The translations under genes were made by a program, and so were the position numbers. From Treponema sp. (GTDB lineage: Bacteria; Spirochaetota; Spirochaetia; Treponematales; Treponemataceae): a stretch of 64,000 bases of DNA. Location of the stretch: the NCBI GenBank assembly GCA_017940255.1, contig JAGAZB010000025.1:1-64000 (forward strand). Reading direction: 5' to 3'. This document shows positions 25,525 to 35,531 of the stretch, in pieces. The stretch's first letter is position 1. Each line of letters starts with the position of its first letter. The notes under the pieces were generated by a model. The model had not been told where the DNA came from and did not search any database. It saw nothing but the letters and a program-made list of their open reading frames with translations.

Positions 25525-25974
25525 TTATTTGCAGAATTCAAGGAAGGCGCTACAACCTTCCAGAATATCATCATAAGTCTGATCAAAATTTCCTGTATAC
25601 CAGGGGTCTGCTATATCGCGATCTTTTCCTGCAAAAGAAAGCAGCATTTTAATTTTATGTTCTGGATCAGGTCCCCACACACGGTTCATGTAATAAATAT
25701 TTTCATCATCCATTGCAATAAGATAATCATATTTATTGTAGTCGGCAGGAGTTATCTGGCGGGCGGCATGGCGGCTGAAGGGAATTCCCATTTCGCGAAG
25801 TTTTGTGCGGGTTCCGTAATGAATATCGTTACCAATTTCTTCGCGGCTGGTAGCGGCAGATTCAATTAAAAAATCTGCCTGGCGGCCAGCACGGCGGACA
25901 AGTTCTTTCATTACAAATTCTGCCATTGGGGAACGGCAAATGTTCCCATGGCAGACAAAAAGTATTTTAGTCAT
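25525..25974 (-). CDS. Low-molecular-weight protein-tyrosine phosphatase
   Basis: 149-residue cytoplasmic phosphatase with the P-loop C8-HGNIC-R14-S and the acid aspartate D123 in the DPWYTG motif. It removes phosphate from phosphotyrosine, or possibly phosphoarginine. It begins two bases after the gltX stop, so it is in the same operon; no tyrosine kinase gene is nearby. Full family length, all key residues present. Confidence 0.93.
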   Translation of the reverse strand: MTKILFVCHGNICRSPMAEFVMKELVRRAGRQADFLIESAATSREEIGNDIHYGTRTKLREMGIPFSRHAARQITPADYNKYDYLIAMDDENIYYMNRVWGPDPEHKIKMLLSFAGKDRDIADPWYTGNFDQTYDDILEGCSAFLEFCK

Positions 25975-25976
25975 TG

Positions 25977-27557
25977 TTATAATGTAGCAATTGCTCTTTC
26001 AATTCTTGCCAGAGATTTTTCTTCGCCAAGAACTAAAATAGAACCAATAAGTGGAGGAGAAACACGGCTACCAGTTACTGCCATACGAATTGGCATCATA
26101 AAGTCGCCAAGTTTAATTCCAAGAGCCTCTGCCTTAGACTTAGCAAGAGCTTCTGCACCTTCGTGGTCCAGACTGAAGCACTGGTGAACAAAGTCTTTAG
26201 CAGCTTCAAGAACTTCCTTAGTTTTTGCAGCATCAATCTTTTTTGGAACCAGCTGCTCTACAGGAGGAACTGCAGGTTCTGTAAACATAAAGTGAACCAT
26301 TTCTGCAGCTTCTGTTAAGAACTTAAGGCGTTCCTGAATAAGAGGCATAAGGCCCATCAAAGTTTTCTTTACATCTGCGCTCGACATATTCATAGATTTG
26401 TCTACGCAGTATGGTTCGCCGTCTTCGCCAAGGGCAACGCCAGAGAATTCAGGACCAACATTTGGTTTTGGCTGTGGGTTCTCAGGATTAATTTCAAGTG
26501 TTGCATCTCCTGTTCCTGTAATAAATGGAAGTGTCCACTTATACAATTCTTCAGTGCTAAGCTGGCGGATATAGTTAGCATTGAAATATTCAAGCTTCTT
26601 GTAGTCAAATACAGCTGGAGCCTTGTTCAAATGTTCAAGCTTAAAGGCTTTTGCAAGTTCTTCGAGTGTGTAGAATTCTTTTCCTTCTTCGTAAGAACAG
26701 CCGAGCATTGCAACATAATTTACGATAGCCTGAGGAAGATAACCACGGGCACGGAATTCATTCAAAGAAGTTGAACCGTGGCGCTTAGAAAGTTTTTTAC
26801 CATCAGCACCATTTACCATTGGAAGGTGACAGAATTCAGGATGTTCCCAACCGAAAGCACGGTACATCTGAACATGAAGTGGAGTTGAAGGAATCCATTC
26901 CTGAGCGCGCATTACGTGGCTGATTTTCATAAAGTGGTCATCAACAATGTTTGCAAGGTGATAAGTTGGGAAACCATCACTCTTTAAAAGAACTGGATCT
27001 GGAGAAATATCTTCATTCTTCCATACGATATCGCCAAGAAGATGGTCAGAGAACTTTGTCTCGCCTTCCATTGGAACCTTAAGACGAATTACATAAGGCT
27101 TACCTGCATCAAGATTTGCCTTTACTTCTTCTGGAGTAAGATGGCGGCAGTTACGGTCGTAACCAGGAGCCATTTTATTTTCAGTCTGAATCTTTCTGAT
27201 GCGATCAAGTCGTTCTGCATCACAGAAACAGTAATAAGCTTCACCTTTTTCTACGAGTTCATAAGCATATTTTTTGTAGAGCTCAAAGCGTTCGCTCTGA
27301 ACATAAGGGCCGTATTCTCCGCCCTTGTCGCCACCTTCATCCCAGTCGATTCCGAGCCATGCCATTGTATCGTAAAGATTCTGAACATATTTTTCGTCAT
27401 AACGGGTGCGGTCTGTATCTTCAAGACGCAGAATGAATTTTCCGTTTTGAGAGCGTGCAAAAAGATAATTAAAAAGTGCAGTGCGCACACCACCAATGTG
27501 CTGCATTCCTGTTGGAGAAGGTGCATAACGTACACGAACTTCCTTTGAATCTGCCAT
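25977..27557 (-). CDS. gltX: Glutamyl-tRNA synthetase
   Basis: 526-residue class Ia aminoacyl-tRNA synthetase. APSPTGMQHIGG (13-23) carries the HIGH motif and DGKKLSKRHGS the KMSKS motif. The Cys/His tetrad region near residues 107-140 (CFC, CRHL) may bind zinc. Length is slightly over the usual 470-500, consistent with spirochaetal enzymes. Upstream, two TATAAT-like elements and GAGG precede the ATG. Confidence 0.95.
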   Translation of the reverse strand: MADSKEVRVRYAPSPTGMQHIGGVRTALFNYLFARSQNGKFILRLEDTDRTRYDEKYVQNLYDTMAWLGIDWDEGGDKGGEYGPYVQSERFELYKKYAYELVEKGEAYYCFCDAERLDRIRKIQTENKMAPGYDRNCRHLTPEEVKANLDAGKPYVIRLKVPMEGETKFSDHLLGDIVWKNEDISPDPVLLKSDGFPTYHLANIVDDHFMKISHVMRAQEWIPSTPLHVQMYRAFGWEHPEFCHLPMVNGADGKKLSKRHGSTSLNEFRARGYLPQAIVNYVAMLGCSYEEGKEFYTLEELAKAFKLEHLNKAPAVFDYKKLEYFNANYIRQLSTEELYKWTLPFITGTGDATLEINPENPQPKPNVGPEFSGVALGEDGEPYCVDKSMNMSSADVKKTLMGLMPLIQERLKFLTEAAEMVHFMFTEPAVPPVEQLVPKKIDAAKTKEVLEAAKDFVHQCFSLDHEGAEALAKSKAEALGIKLGDFMMPIRMAVTGSRVSPPLIGSILVLGEEKSLARIERAIATL

Positions 27558-27642
27558 AAAAAACCTCGATTATAATTAATGTGAAATGTCATTATAATGA
27601 GAAATTACTTTTTAGGCAAACGCATTATTCTTTCAGATTTTA

Positions 27643-29736
27643 TCAGTGGCCGATATTGTTAATTGATTCAATAACAGTTTCCGTATCCTGCCGCAGGTTA
27701 TTTGCCGCATCTTCTACAGCCCGGGTTCCTTCCTTCATCTGTGAAAGGCTTGAAAGAAGCATTGCATTTCCCTGATTCTGTTCCTGCATAGAATCCTTTA
27801 CAGAAAGTTCCTGCTCTTTTACTTTTCCGGTCAAAGATACAACGGAATCAAATTCCTGCTGAACATTTCCGGCCTTTGAGTAGGCGTTATCAATCATCTG
27901 CTTGATAGATTTAAGGACATTTTCAATCTGCTTTGCCTGATTTCCAGAATCTTCGGCAAGTTTTCTGATTTCGTCTGCAACAACACTAAATCCTGTTCCA
28001 AATTCACCGGCATGAGCAGCTTCTATGGCGGCATTCATGGCAAGCAGGTTTGTCTGCTCAGAAATCTGACCGATAACCTTACTCATTTCTATCAGCTGTT
28101 CAGATTCTTTTTCAATCTCACCAACAAGTTCCGTTACTTCTGAAAGATTTGTCCTGCCGGTATTAGTTGCTGCTTCCAGCTCATTTACAATCGTAAAATT
28201 CTTATCGATGATATTATTTATAGAAGAAATATTACTTACCATCTCTTCTATGGCAGAAGATGAAGAAGAAACATTCTGAGCCATTTTTTCGGTAACTTCA
28301 GTGAGGGAAGAAACATTGTGTTTTGTACCCTGCAAAAGACTTACACTTTCCTGTGTAATATTTTTTACAGCCCGCATAAGTTCTTCTGTATGATCTTCAT
28401 TTGCCTTTTTTAGAACATAATGATGACAATTCTGAGGCTTGTTTTTTCCGTTATAAATTGCAAGCGCCATCTGCTCGCAGGAAACATAACCGCAGGCACC
28501 ACAGTCATACATATCTGCTTGGGTGTGTTTGCCCATTTCATGCAGGATTTTATCCAGCTCAGCCTTATCAGGATATTTTATAAGGCTGTTATAAACTGAA
28601 CTTCTGTCTACATAGCTTCTTTCATAAATCTTTGGCTGCCAGCAGCTGTCAATAGTTTTATTCAGTTTTTTAAGGGCTCTTTTTTTACCGCGAGGATTAA
28701 GAGTATTCCATTTTTCACAACGCTCCTGAGAACGTTTTTCTACATAACTTTCCAGCTCATCCAGAGGCATTTTGTGGTTTGTAGTTCCGCCTCCACGGTT
28801 ACAGCCTTTTTCACAGTTAAGACAATCTACCAGACGATAAAAAGGCTTGCTTCCATTCTGCAAGGATTTATCCAGATTTTCAAGATATTCAAAAACAGCA
28901 GGATGACCTTCAATTTTTCTAGTCTGCCTTCCAATGCCCGGCACAAACCTTTCGGCAGTGCGCATAAGTCCGCCCGGAGTAGAATACAAAGTTCCGCGTT
29001 CAGCCATCGGATTATCATAATCAACCTTTGGGAATTTAGAAAGGTCTATATTGTTCTCCGTAAAATAGGCCTGAAGATTTTTCATCGTAACGTTGTAGTC
29101 TCCGCGGCCGTTTTCGTCAAATTCACGTCTTTTTGCAAAACATGGAGAAATAACAGCTATCTTGCAATTGTTATATTCCGGGTGATAGTGACGAATATAT
29201 TCCACTGTATGAGCCATAGGACTGTCACCTTTTGCAAGATACTTAATTAAATGAGGGCGGTAAGTTTCTATAAATGAAACGAGAGCCGGACAAGGCTGAG
29301 AAATCATAAGGGAAGGATTTTCATTTTTAATCTGCTCTACATAAGATTTAGTAGTAAGTTCCGCACCAAAAGAAACGTCAAAAACAGCCTTTACACCAAT
29401 AGATTTAAGCCAGCCGTTTAATTCAAGATCTTTTCCCTTAAAATTTACTGCAACAGCAGGTGCAACAATGGCAATAAATGGAGTTCCTTTTTTTATTTCA
29501 GACAAAAAGAGAGGAGTATCATCTACCCCGGTTCTTGCTCCGTGAATACAGGCTTCAATACAAGAGCCACAACCAATACATAAATCGTGATTCAGGGTTA
29601 CGTAATCTTGAGAGCCGTCATTACATAGTTTTACAGGACAAACAGAAATACAACGGTGACAGTTGCAGCATTTTTCTTTATCAACATTAATGACAGGTCG
29701 AAGATGCAATTCATGAGATGAAAAGCCAGACTCCAT
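27643..29736 (-). CDS. Soluble chemoreceptor with ferredoxin and iron-hydrogenase sensor domains
   Basis: 697 residues, no membrane segment. Order: two [4Fe-4S] ferredoxin motifs (C23-C37 and C53-C63); iron-hydrogenase H-cluster domain (about 75-320) with L1 SQPCPALV (C149), L2 SPCFAKRRE (C199) and L3 [13 protein letters not shown] (C308, C312); a further Fe-S domain with CGACGYVSC (C412, C415, C420) and C437; then a methyl-accepting signalling domain (about 455-697) with the [19 protein letters not shown] hairpin tip. The four H-cluster ligand cysteines are kept, but the proton-relay cysteine of the canonical TSCCP motif is Pro, so strong catalysis is unlikely. It probably senses H2, redox state or CO and signals to CheA. 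AGGAG nine bases before the ATG. Confidence 0.9.
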   Translation of the reverse strand: MESGFSSHELHLRPVINVDKEKCCNCHRCISVCPVKLCNDGSQDYVTLNHDLCIGCGSCIEACIHGARTGVDDTPLFLSEIKKGTPFIAIVAPAVAVNFKGKDLELNGWLKSIGVKAVFDVSFGAELTTKSYVEQIKNENPSLMISQPCPALVSFIETYRPHLIKYLAKGDSPMAHTVEYIRHYHPEYNNCKIAVISPCFAKRREFDENGRGDYNVTMKNLQAYFTENNIDLSKFPKVDYDNPMAERGTLYSTPGGLMRTAERFVPGIGRQTRKIEGHPAVFEYLENLDKSLQNGSKPFYRLVDCLNCEKGCNRGGGTTNHKMPLDELESYVEKRSQERCEKWNTLNPRGKKRALKKLNKTIDSCWQPKIYERSYVDRSSVYNSLIKYPDKAELDKILHEMGKHTQADMYDCGACGYVSCEQMALAIYNGKNKPQNCHHYVLKKANEDHTEELMRAVKNITQESVSLLQGTKHNVSSLTEVTEKMAQNVSSSSSAIEEMVSNISSINNIIDKNFTIVNELEAATNTGRTNLSEVTELVGEIEKESEQLIEMSKVIGQISEQTNLLAMNAAIEAAHAGEFGTGFSVVADEIRKLAEDSGNQAKQIENVLKSIKQMIDNAYSKAGNVQQEFDSVVSLTGKVKEQELSVKDSMQEQNQGNAMLLSSLSQMKEGTRAVEDAANNLRQDTETVIESINNIGH

Positions 29737-29841
29737 AAAAAATACTCCTATAAACTAAATATTCATTCATTATAACACACAATTAAATAAAGAAAAGAAA
29801 ATTATCCAGGACAAACGCATTATAAAGTTTGTACAGGAAGA

Positions 29842-30510
29842 TTATCCGGCAGGAAAATAATCATCCACATTTATCCATTTTACTTCATGGCCGTCCGAAT
29901 CCTTGTGGCGGGAATAAATATCCTTGTAGAGGGCAAGCACAGGCTCACGATTTTGTATGAAATTCTGTTCATGGTCAAGACAAAAGTATTTGCAGTCTGT
30001 TGATTCCATAAATTTTATCATTTCATAAAGAATCTGAGGATTGTATAAATGATGAATACCCTTGTACTTGCAGAAAGCACCGTCGCCTAAAAAAGCGTAA
30101 CCGTCTGCAATCAGGGCAAGGCAGCCTTTTGCATGGCTGGAAGGCATGGGGATGATTTTTACATCTCCAAAATCCATAGGCTCGGCTACCACAGTGCCGG
30201 CACGGGTATATTTTTTTGTGTATTTTGAAACATAAAGCTCGTCGTATTTTACAAAAGGAAGATTAACAATATGGTCAGGGTGAAAGTGTGAAATCACTAT
30301 TTTTTTGCGTCCCTGAACAGCATTTATGGCATCGGCGGCGGCAGATCCCACCCCAACATCAAAAATCCAGGTAAATTCGCCCTGTTCATCTTTTGATTTT
30401 ATAAAAACTATATCGCAGCAAAAGGGCATAGAAGTAGCAGGCAGCCAGGAAATACGGTCATTTATTGGGGTGATTTCTGTATGGCTGGCCCGTCTCATTG
30501 TTTCGGTCAC
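29842..30510 (-). CDS. Metallo-beta-lactamase-fold hydrolase
   Basis: 222 residues with the dinuclear zinc motif HFHPDH (H75, H77, D79, H80), later SSHAKGC and LDHEQNF histidines. Substrate unknown. It starts with GTG overlapping the nrdG stop (GTGA), with GAGG upstream, so it is translated as part of the nrdDG operon. Candidate roles include nucleotide clean-up, but nothing in the sequence proves it. Confidence 0.82.
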   Translation of the reverse strand: MTETMRRASHTEITPINDRISWLPATSMPFCCDIVFIKSKDEQGEFTWIFDVGVGSAAADAINAVQGRKKIVISHFHPDHIVNLPFVKYDELYVSKYTKKYTRAGTVVAEPMDFGDVKIIPMPSSHAKGCLALIADGYAFLGDGAFCKYKGIHHLYNPQILYEMIKFMESTDCKYFCLDHEQNFIQNREPVLALYKDIYSRHKDSDGHEVKWINVDDYFPAG

Positions 30511-30992
30511 TTTTTTAACCTCAAGATTCGCTGATTTTCACTTCCGCGGAAATCAAGCATAAGATTTTTCTGAGCTTCAATAAAGGGGCCGTCTACCAGC
30601 ACATCTATGCATTCAAGCATACGGTCTGTGTATTCTGTGTGTTTTGCGCCGCCTTCAAGCAGGTCTTTTTCATAAACATAGCCGGAATAGCACCAGATAT
30701 TTTTTTTTGGATAAGTCTGACGAACTCGTTCCAAAAAAGGAGCAAGCACTGCCTGATTTTCCGGCTCAAAAGGCTCGCCGCCAAGCACAGTTAGCCCCGC
30801 AATATAAGGAGGCTTTAAGGCTTCAAGCAGCTCGATCTGAGTTTCTTCCGTAAATTCCTTGCCAAAGTTGAAGTCCCAGGTCTGGGGCTGAAAACAGCCC
30901 GGGCAGTGAATACGGCAACCAGAAACAAAGAGCGTTACGCGAACGCCCTCTCCATCGGCAATGTCTGTTTTTTTTATATTTCCGTAGTTCAT
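30507..30992 (-). CDS. nrdG: Anaerobic ribonucleotide reductase activating protein
   Basis: 161-residue radical SAM enzyme that installs the glycyl radical on NrdD. The cluster-binding CxxxCxxC is C26-RIH-C30-PG-C33, preceded by ADGEGVRVTLFVSGC, which is typical of NrdG. GLTVLGGEPFEPEN is the SAM-binding GGE motif. The ATG at 30992 is chosen; an upstream TTG would extend it by ten residues into a repeat. No clear ribosome-binding site. A palindromic repeat fills the gap to nrdD. Confidence 0.93.
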   Translation of the reverse strand: MNYGNIKKTDIADGEGVRVTLFVSGCRIHCPGCFQPQTWDFNFGKEFTEETQIELLEALKPPYIAGLTVLGGEPFEPENQAVLAPFLERVRQTYPKKNIWCYSGYVYEKDLLEGGAKHTEYTDRMLECIDVLVDGPFIEAQKNLMLDFRGSENQRILRLKK

Positions 30993-31008
30993 AGGCAAAA
31001 AAGGGGTT

Positions 31009-31092
31009 TTAGGGGGAAGCAACTTGTTGCGTCCCCCTAGGCGAGGGGGAAGGCCGCAACCGTGTGCGGCCGAGGGGGAGACTTCCCCCTAC
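31009..31092. repeat. Palindromic repeat between nrdD and nrdG (copy 1)
   Basis: AGGGGGA-A-GCAAC/GTTGC-G-TCCCCCT hairpin (31011-31038), then GGCCGC/GCGGCC (31053-31072) and AGGGGGA/TTCCCCCT ends (31073-31090). The same order of motifs recurs at 49411-49505, so this is a dispersed element of about 80-100 bases in the intercistronic gap. Confidence 0.75.
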
Positions 31093-31093
31093 C

Positions 31094-33253
31094 CTATAAA
31101 TGAAGAACCCTCTCCTTAATTTCCTGGGTACGTCCCTGGTTCCAGTACTGTGTTCCAATGTAACCACAGGTACGGCGGGCAACGTTCATTGTAGCCTGAT
31201 CGCGGTTACCACACTGAGGGCACTCCCAAATAAGTTTTTTATCATCTTCTACAATCTGGATTTCGCCAGTGTAGCCGCATTTCTGGCAGCAGTCGCTCTT
31301 TGTATTTAGCTCGGCATACATAATGTTGTCGTAAATATGGTGAAGAAGAGCAATTACAGCCGGAATATTGTTTTCCATATTTGGAACTTCTACATAACTT
31401 ACAGCACCACCCGGAGAAAGCTCCTGGAACTGACTTTCGAATGTAAGCTTTTTGAAAGCGTCAATCTGTTCGGTAACGTGAACATGATAGCTGTTTGTAA
31501 TGTAATTTTTATCTGTAACACCCGGAATTTCGCCAAAACGCATTTTAAGGCATTTTGCAAACTTGTAGGTTGTGCTTTCGAGCGGAGTTCCATAAAGGCT
31601 GAAGGCAATATTTGTTTCTTCTCGCCATTTTGCACAGGCTTCGTTCATGTGCTTCATAACTTCCAGGGCAAAAGGTGTTGCACTTGGGTCTGTATGAGGT
31701 TTACCTGTCATGTAGCGTACACATTCGCAAAGGCCTGCATAGCCCAGAGAAATTGTAGAATATCCGTTGAAAAGCAGCTTATCAATAGGCTCTCCTTTTT
31801 CAAGGCGGGCAAGGGCGCCGTTCTGCCAAAGAATTGGAGCAACATCACTTGGAGTTCCGAGCAGACGCTTGTGGCGGAGCATAAGAGCGCGGCGGCAGAG
31901 TTCAAGTCTTTCATCAAAAATCTGCCAGAACTTATCCATGTCTTTTCCAGAAGAACAGGCAACATCTACCAGGTTGATTGTTACAACTCCCTGATTAAAG
32001 CGGCCGTAGAATTTTGGGCGGCCTGTTTCGTCGCGGTAAACTGTAAGGAAGGAACGGCAGCCCATACAAGGATAGCAGTTCCCTTCTTTTAGTTCGAACA
32101 TCTTCTTTTCAGAAATATAATCCGGAACAAGACGGCGGCTGGTACATTTTGCGGCCAGTTCTGTAAGATAATAATACTTTCCGTCTGGTTCAATGTTATC
32201 TGGTTCCAGAACATAAATCAGTTTTGGGAAGGCAGGAGCAACCCAGTAACCTTTTTCGTTGCGAACTCCCTTGTATCTCTGCTTCAAAACTTCTTCTATA
32301 ATAAGAGCCAGGTCTGCCTTTTCCTGTTCATTTTTGGCTTCGTTCAGGTACATAAATACAGTTACAAATGGACTCTGGCCGTTTGTAGTCATCAAAGTTA
32401 CTACCTGATACTGAATTGTCTGAACACCGCGGGTAATTTCGTCTGCAAGGCGGCGTTCTACAATGTGGTCAAACTGCTCTTTTGTAAAGGTTACGCCGGT
32501 TTCTTCTACTGTCTGATTCAGTTCTGCTACCAGCTTGCGGCGGCTTACTTCTACAAATGGAGCCAGATGGGCAAGAGAAATACTCTGTCCGCCGTACTGG
32601 CTTGAAGCAACCTGAGCAATAATCTGAGTTGCAATATTACATGCAGTAGAGAATGAATGAGGAGTATCAATTTTTGTTCCGCTGATAACTGTACCGTTCT
32701 GCAGCATGTCTTCCAGGTTTACAAGGTCGCAGTTGTGCATATGCTGGGCAAAATAGTCTGCATCGTGGAAGTGAATAATACCTTCGCGGTGAGCCTGAGC
32801 AATATCTTCGTCCAAAAGGAAACGCTTTGTAATATCTTTAGAAACTTCACCAGCCATGTAATCGCGCTGAACGCTTACAACAGTAGAGTTTTTATTTGAG
32901 TTTTCCTGTTTAACTTCTTCATTACAGCATTCCAAAAGACTCAAAATCTGCTGGTCTGTTGAATTCTGCTTGCGCATGAGGGCATGGCGGTAGCGGTATG
33001 TAATGTAGATTTTTGCAAGGTCAAAGGCACCGATTCTCATCAGCTCGGTTTCTACTAAATCCTGAATTGCCTCTACGTTCATCTGAACCTTGCTTGCCTG
33101 ACAGGTAGCGGCAACTTTTGTTGCAACCGCATTTATATATTCGTCTGTAAGACGTTCTGTTTCTGGAATTACGGCATTTGCTTTAGAAATAGCAGTTATA
33201 ATTTTCCTGATGTCAAAAATAGTTTCTTCGCCATTGCGTTTGATGATTTTCAT
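31094..33253 (-). CDS. nrdD: Anaerobic ribonucleoside-triphosphate reductase
   Basis: 719-residue class III reductase making dNTPs under anoxia. It has an N-terminal ATP-cone (KIIKRNGEETIFDIRKI, about 1-90), a central ten-strand barrel, a zinc site CxxC...CxxC near 660-690 (CCQKCG, ECPQCG) and the C-terminal glycyl-radical loop RRTCGYIG (Gly about 697). The ATG at 33253 is chosen, with TGGGA upstream, over a GTG-type start 12 bases earlier. Operon with nrdG and an MBL-fold gene. Tandem NrdR-like boxes lie upstream. Confidence 0.96.
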   Translation of the reverse strand: MKIIKRNGEETIFDIRKIITAISKANAVIPETERLTDEYINAVATKVAATCQASKVQMNVEAIQDLVETELMRIGAFDLAKIYITYRYRHALMRKQNSTDQQILSLLECCNEEVKQENSNKNSTVVSVQRDYMAGEVSKDITKRFLLDEDIAQAHREGIIHFHDADYFAQHMHNCDLVNLEDMLQNGTVISGTKIDTPHSFSTACNIATQIIAQVASSQYGGQSISLAHLAPFVEVSRRKLVAELNQTVEETGVTFTKEQFDHIVERRLADEITRGVQTIQYQVVTLMTTNGQSPFVTVFMYLNEAKNEQEKADLALIIEEVLKQRYKGVRNEKGYWVAPAFPKLIYVLEPDNIEPDGKYYYLTELAAKCTSRRLVPDYISEKKMFELKEGNCYPCMGCRSFLTVYRDETGRPKFYGRFNQGVVTINLVDVACSSGKDMDKFWQIFDERLELCRRALMLRHKRLLGTPSDVAPILWQNGALARLEKGEPIDKLLFNGYSTISLGYAGLCECVRYMTGKPHTDPSATPFALEVMKHMNEACAKWREETNIAFSLYGTPLESTTYKFAKCLKMRFGEIPGVTDKNYITNSYHVHVTEQIDAFKKLTFESQFQELSPGGAVSYVEVPNMENNIPAVIALLHHIYDNIMYAELNTKSDCCQKCGYTGEIQIVEDDKKLIWECPQCGNRDQATMNVARRTCGYIGTQYWNQGRTQEIKERVLHL

Positions 33254-33306
33254 ATTTCCCACCACTTACTAAGATTATATATACTTATGAGATAATAAAA
33301 CCGCAG

Positions 33307-33354
33307 ACACTAGATATAGTGGATGCGGTTAATTAAATATACTATTACTAGCGG
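33307..33354. promoter_or_regulatory. Tandem NrdR-box-like operators before nrdD
   Basis: Box 1 ACACTAGATATAGTGG (33307-33322) is palindromic and close to the known NrdR box. Box 2 ATACTATTACTAGCGG (33339-33354) matches it at 11 of 16 positions and starts exactly 32 bases away, three helical turns. Paired boxes at this spacing are the hallmark of NrdR repression of nrd operons. Confidence 0.7.
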
Positions 33355-33376
33355 AAAATAGCAATATCAAAGAAGC

Positions 33377-33396
33377 GTAAATTCCAAAGAATTTAC
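33377..33396. promoter_or_regulatory. Palindrome upstream of the GH120 gene
   Basis: GTAAATTC/GAATTTAC with a 4-base centre, about 85-100 bases before the GH120 start in the divergent control region. It could be an operator of a sugar regulator or a hairpin in the leader; no transcription start is evident. Confidence 0.35.
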
Positions 33397-33478
33397 CGGA
33401 ATCCTCATAAAAAAAAAGACTATGATTTTTTTACAATAAAAATGTACTTTTTTTATACTTTTTTTGACATTAGGGTGT

Positions 33479-35524
33479 ATGATGAAAAACATGAAATATT
33501 ATGTAAATGTAAACGCCGCATCAGGCGGAGACGGTTCTGAAAAGAAACCTTTTAATAAAATTCAGCTTGCTGCTGATATTGCAAAAGCAGGAGATGAAGT
33601 TTTAGTTGCTCCTGGAATTTACCGCGAGGCTGTTAATCCTAAAAATGCCGGCCAGGAAGGAAAACCAGTTATTTATCGCTCTGTAGAAAGACGGGGAGCC
33701 CACATTACTGGTGCCGAAGAACTTAAAGGCTGGACAAAAATTGAAGATGCAGACTGCACAAATGGCTCTGTCTGGACAGCCAGAGTTTCTAACAAGATTT
33801 TTGGTGATTTTAATCCATACACAACTTTGGTAAGCGGAGACTGGTTCATTGCATATATGACTGCCCACCTGGGAGACGTTTTCCTAAACGGAAAATCTCT
33901 TTATGAAGTTCAGACTCTGGACGAAGTAAAAAAGGCAGAAGCTTCAGAAGCAGCATGGGACAGAGAATTTTCTACCTACAAATGGTTTGCCCAGCAGGAT
34001 GAAAAAACAAACGAAACTGTTTTCTATGCAAACTTTCACGACTACGACCCAAACAAAGAAAATGTTGAAATTACAGCCCGCCGCAACTGTTTTTATCCAT
34101 CGGCAGAAGGCGTAAACTACATTACACTAAGCGGCTTTGTTGTTTCTCAGGCAGCAAGCCAGTGGGCTCCTCCAACCGCCTACCAGGAAGGTATGATTGG
34201 TCCACACTGGTCTAAGGGCTGGATTATTGAAGACTGCGAAGTTTACGAAGCAAAATGTTCCGGAATCTCTCTTGGAAAATATCTGCAGCCAGAAAATGAT
34301 AACAAGTGGCTCAAGACAAAATACAAAGACGGTACACAAACTGAACGCGACTGTATCTGCCAGGCCCAGGTAGAAGGCTGGACAAAAGAAAGAATCGGTT
34401 CTCATATTATCCGTAACTGCGAAATTCACGACTGCGGACAGACAGGTATCGTAGGACATCTTGGCGGAGTTTTCTCTATTATCGAAAACAACCATATTCA
34501 TCACATTAATAACAAGCAGAATCTAGCAGGTGCAGAAATCGGTGGAATTAAAATGCACGCCGCAATTGACGTTATATATAGAAGAAACCACATTCATCAC
34601 TGCACAAGAGGAATCTGGCTGGACTGGCAGGCACAGGGAACCCGCGTTACACAGAACCTCTTCCACGATAACGTTCCTCCTCAGAGACCTGGAGAAGAAA
34701 CTAAAGGCGAAGTTGCAGAAGACCTCTTTATTGAAGTTTCACATGGCCCTACCCTGCTTGATAACAACATCTTCCTTTCTCCAAGAGCAGTAAAGCTTGC
34801 AACCCAGGGAGTTGCTCTGGTTCACAATATTATTGCAGGAAGCTTTACAGCTGTAGGACGGGGAACAAATAACGGAGCCCTAACTTTATCATCACCTAGA
34901 TATACTCCTTACCACATGAAGCACCGCACAGAAATTGCAGGCTTTATGACATTCCTTCACGGGGACTGTAAATTCTTCAATAATATCTTTATTCAAAAGC
35001 CAATCAGCGAAGAATTTAAGGCCCGCACAAAGGCAAATGAAAAAAATGATTGGGATGATTCAAACTTTGTAGTTGGAACCTGCCCATACGAAGACTATCC
35101 TACTTTTGAAGAATGGGATGCCATGTTCGAAGGCTACTGCGGAATGGGCTCTCCTGCTTCTGACCGCTACTATTCTAAGCTTCCTGTTTGGGCTGGCGGA
35201 AACCTTTATTTTAACGGTGCAAAACCAATGTCAAAAGAAAAAGATGCCTATGTTGATGATAAAAACAAGGTTTCTATCGAATGCGAAGAAAAAGACGGCA
35301 AAGTCTACCTTAAAACAAATGTGTATGACTTTATGCCAGAATCAAAATGCAAGCTGATGGCAACAGACGACATTGCACCAGCCTTTGAACCGGAAGAAAA
35401 GTATGAAAATCCAGATGGTTCTCCAATTACCTTTGATACAGACTTCTTCGGAAAAAGACATGAAAGTAATCCAATTTCTGGAGCTTTTGCAGATGGAAAA
35501 GAAATAGAAAATCCGCTATTCTAG
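33479..35524 (+). CDS. GH120 beta-xylosidase (right-handed beta-helix)
   Basis: 681-residue parallel beta-helix enzyme matching the GH120 family of the Thermoanaerobacterium beta-xylosidase XylC along its length (FGDFNPY, HLGDVFLNGKSLYEV, WAPPTAYQEGMIGPHWSKGW). The catalytic aspartate of WLDWQAQGTRV is residue 382 and the acid/base glutamate of LFIEVSHGP residue 419 from this start. An extra loop (about 401-416) separates them compared with XylC. No signal peptide, so it would release xylose from imported xylo-oligosaccharides. The ATG at 33479 is chosen; other in-frame ATGs at 33464 and 33491 are possible since the ribosome-binding site is weak. It is followed by a YczE-like gene. Confidence 0.88.
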   Translation: MMKNMKYYVNVNAASGGDGSEKKPFNKIQLAADIAKAGDEVLVAPGIYREAVNPKNAGQEGKPVIYRSVERRGAHITGAEELKGWTKIEDADCTNGSVWTARVSNKIFGDFNPYTTLVSGDWFIAYMTAHLGDVFLNGKSLYEVQTLDEVKKAEASEAAWDREFSTYKWFAQQDEKTNETVFYANFHDYDPNKENVEITARRNCFYPSAEGVNYITLSGFVVSQAASQWAPPTAYQEGMIGPHWSKGWIIEDCEVYEAKCSGISLGKYLQPENDNKWLKTKYKDGTQTERDCICQAQVEGWTKERIGSHIIRNCEIHDCGQTGIVGHLGGVFSIIENNHIHHINNKQNLAGAEIGGIKMHAAIDVIYRRNHIHHCTRGIWLDWQAQGTRVTQNLFHDNVPPQRPGEETKGEVAEDLFIEVSHGPTLLDNNIFLSPRAVKLATQGVALVHNIIAGSFTAVGRGTNNGALTLSSPRYTPYHMKHRTEIAGFMTFLHGDCKFFNNIFIQKPISEEFKARTKANEKNDWDDSNFVVGTCPYEDYPTFEEWDAMFEGYCGMGSPASDRYYSKLPVWAGGNLYFNGAKPMSKEKDAYVDDKNKVSIECEEKDGKVYLKTNVYDFMPESKCKLMATDDIAPAFEPEEKYENPDGSPITFDTDFFGKRHESNPISGAFADGKEIENPLF

Positions 35525-35531
35525 TGGAACT

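Noticed and set aside
27643..29736. Catalytic iron-only hydrogenase
   Set aside because: The proton-relay Cys is replaced by Pro and a methyl-accepting domain is attached, so a sensor role is more likely.
31009..31092. CRISPR repeat
   Set aside because: The GC palindromes occur singly, with no regular spacers.
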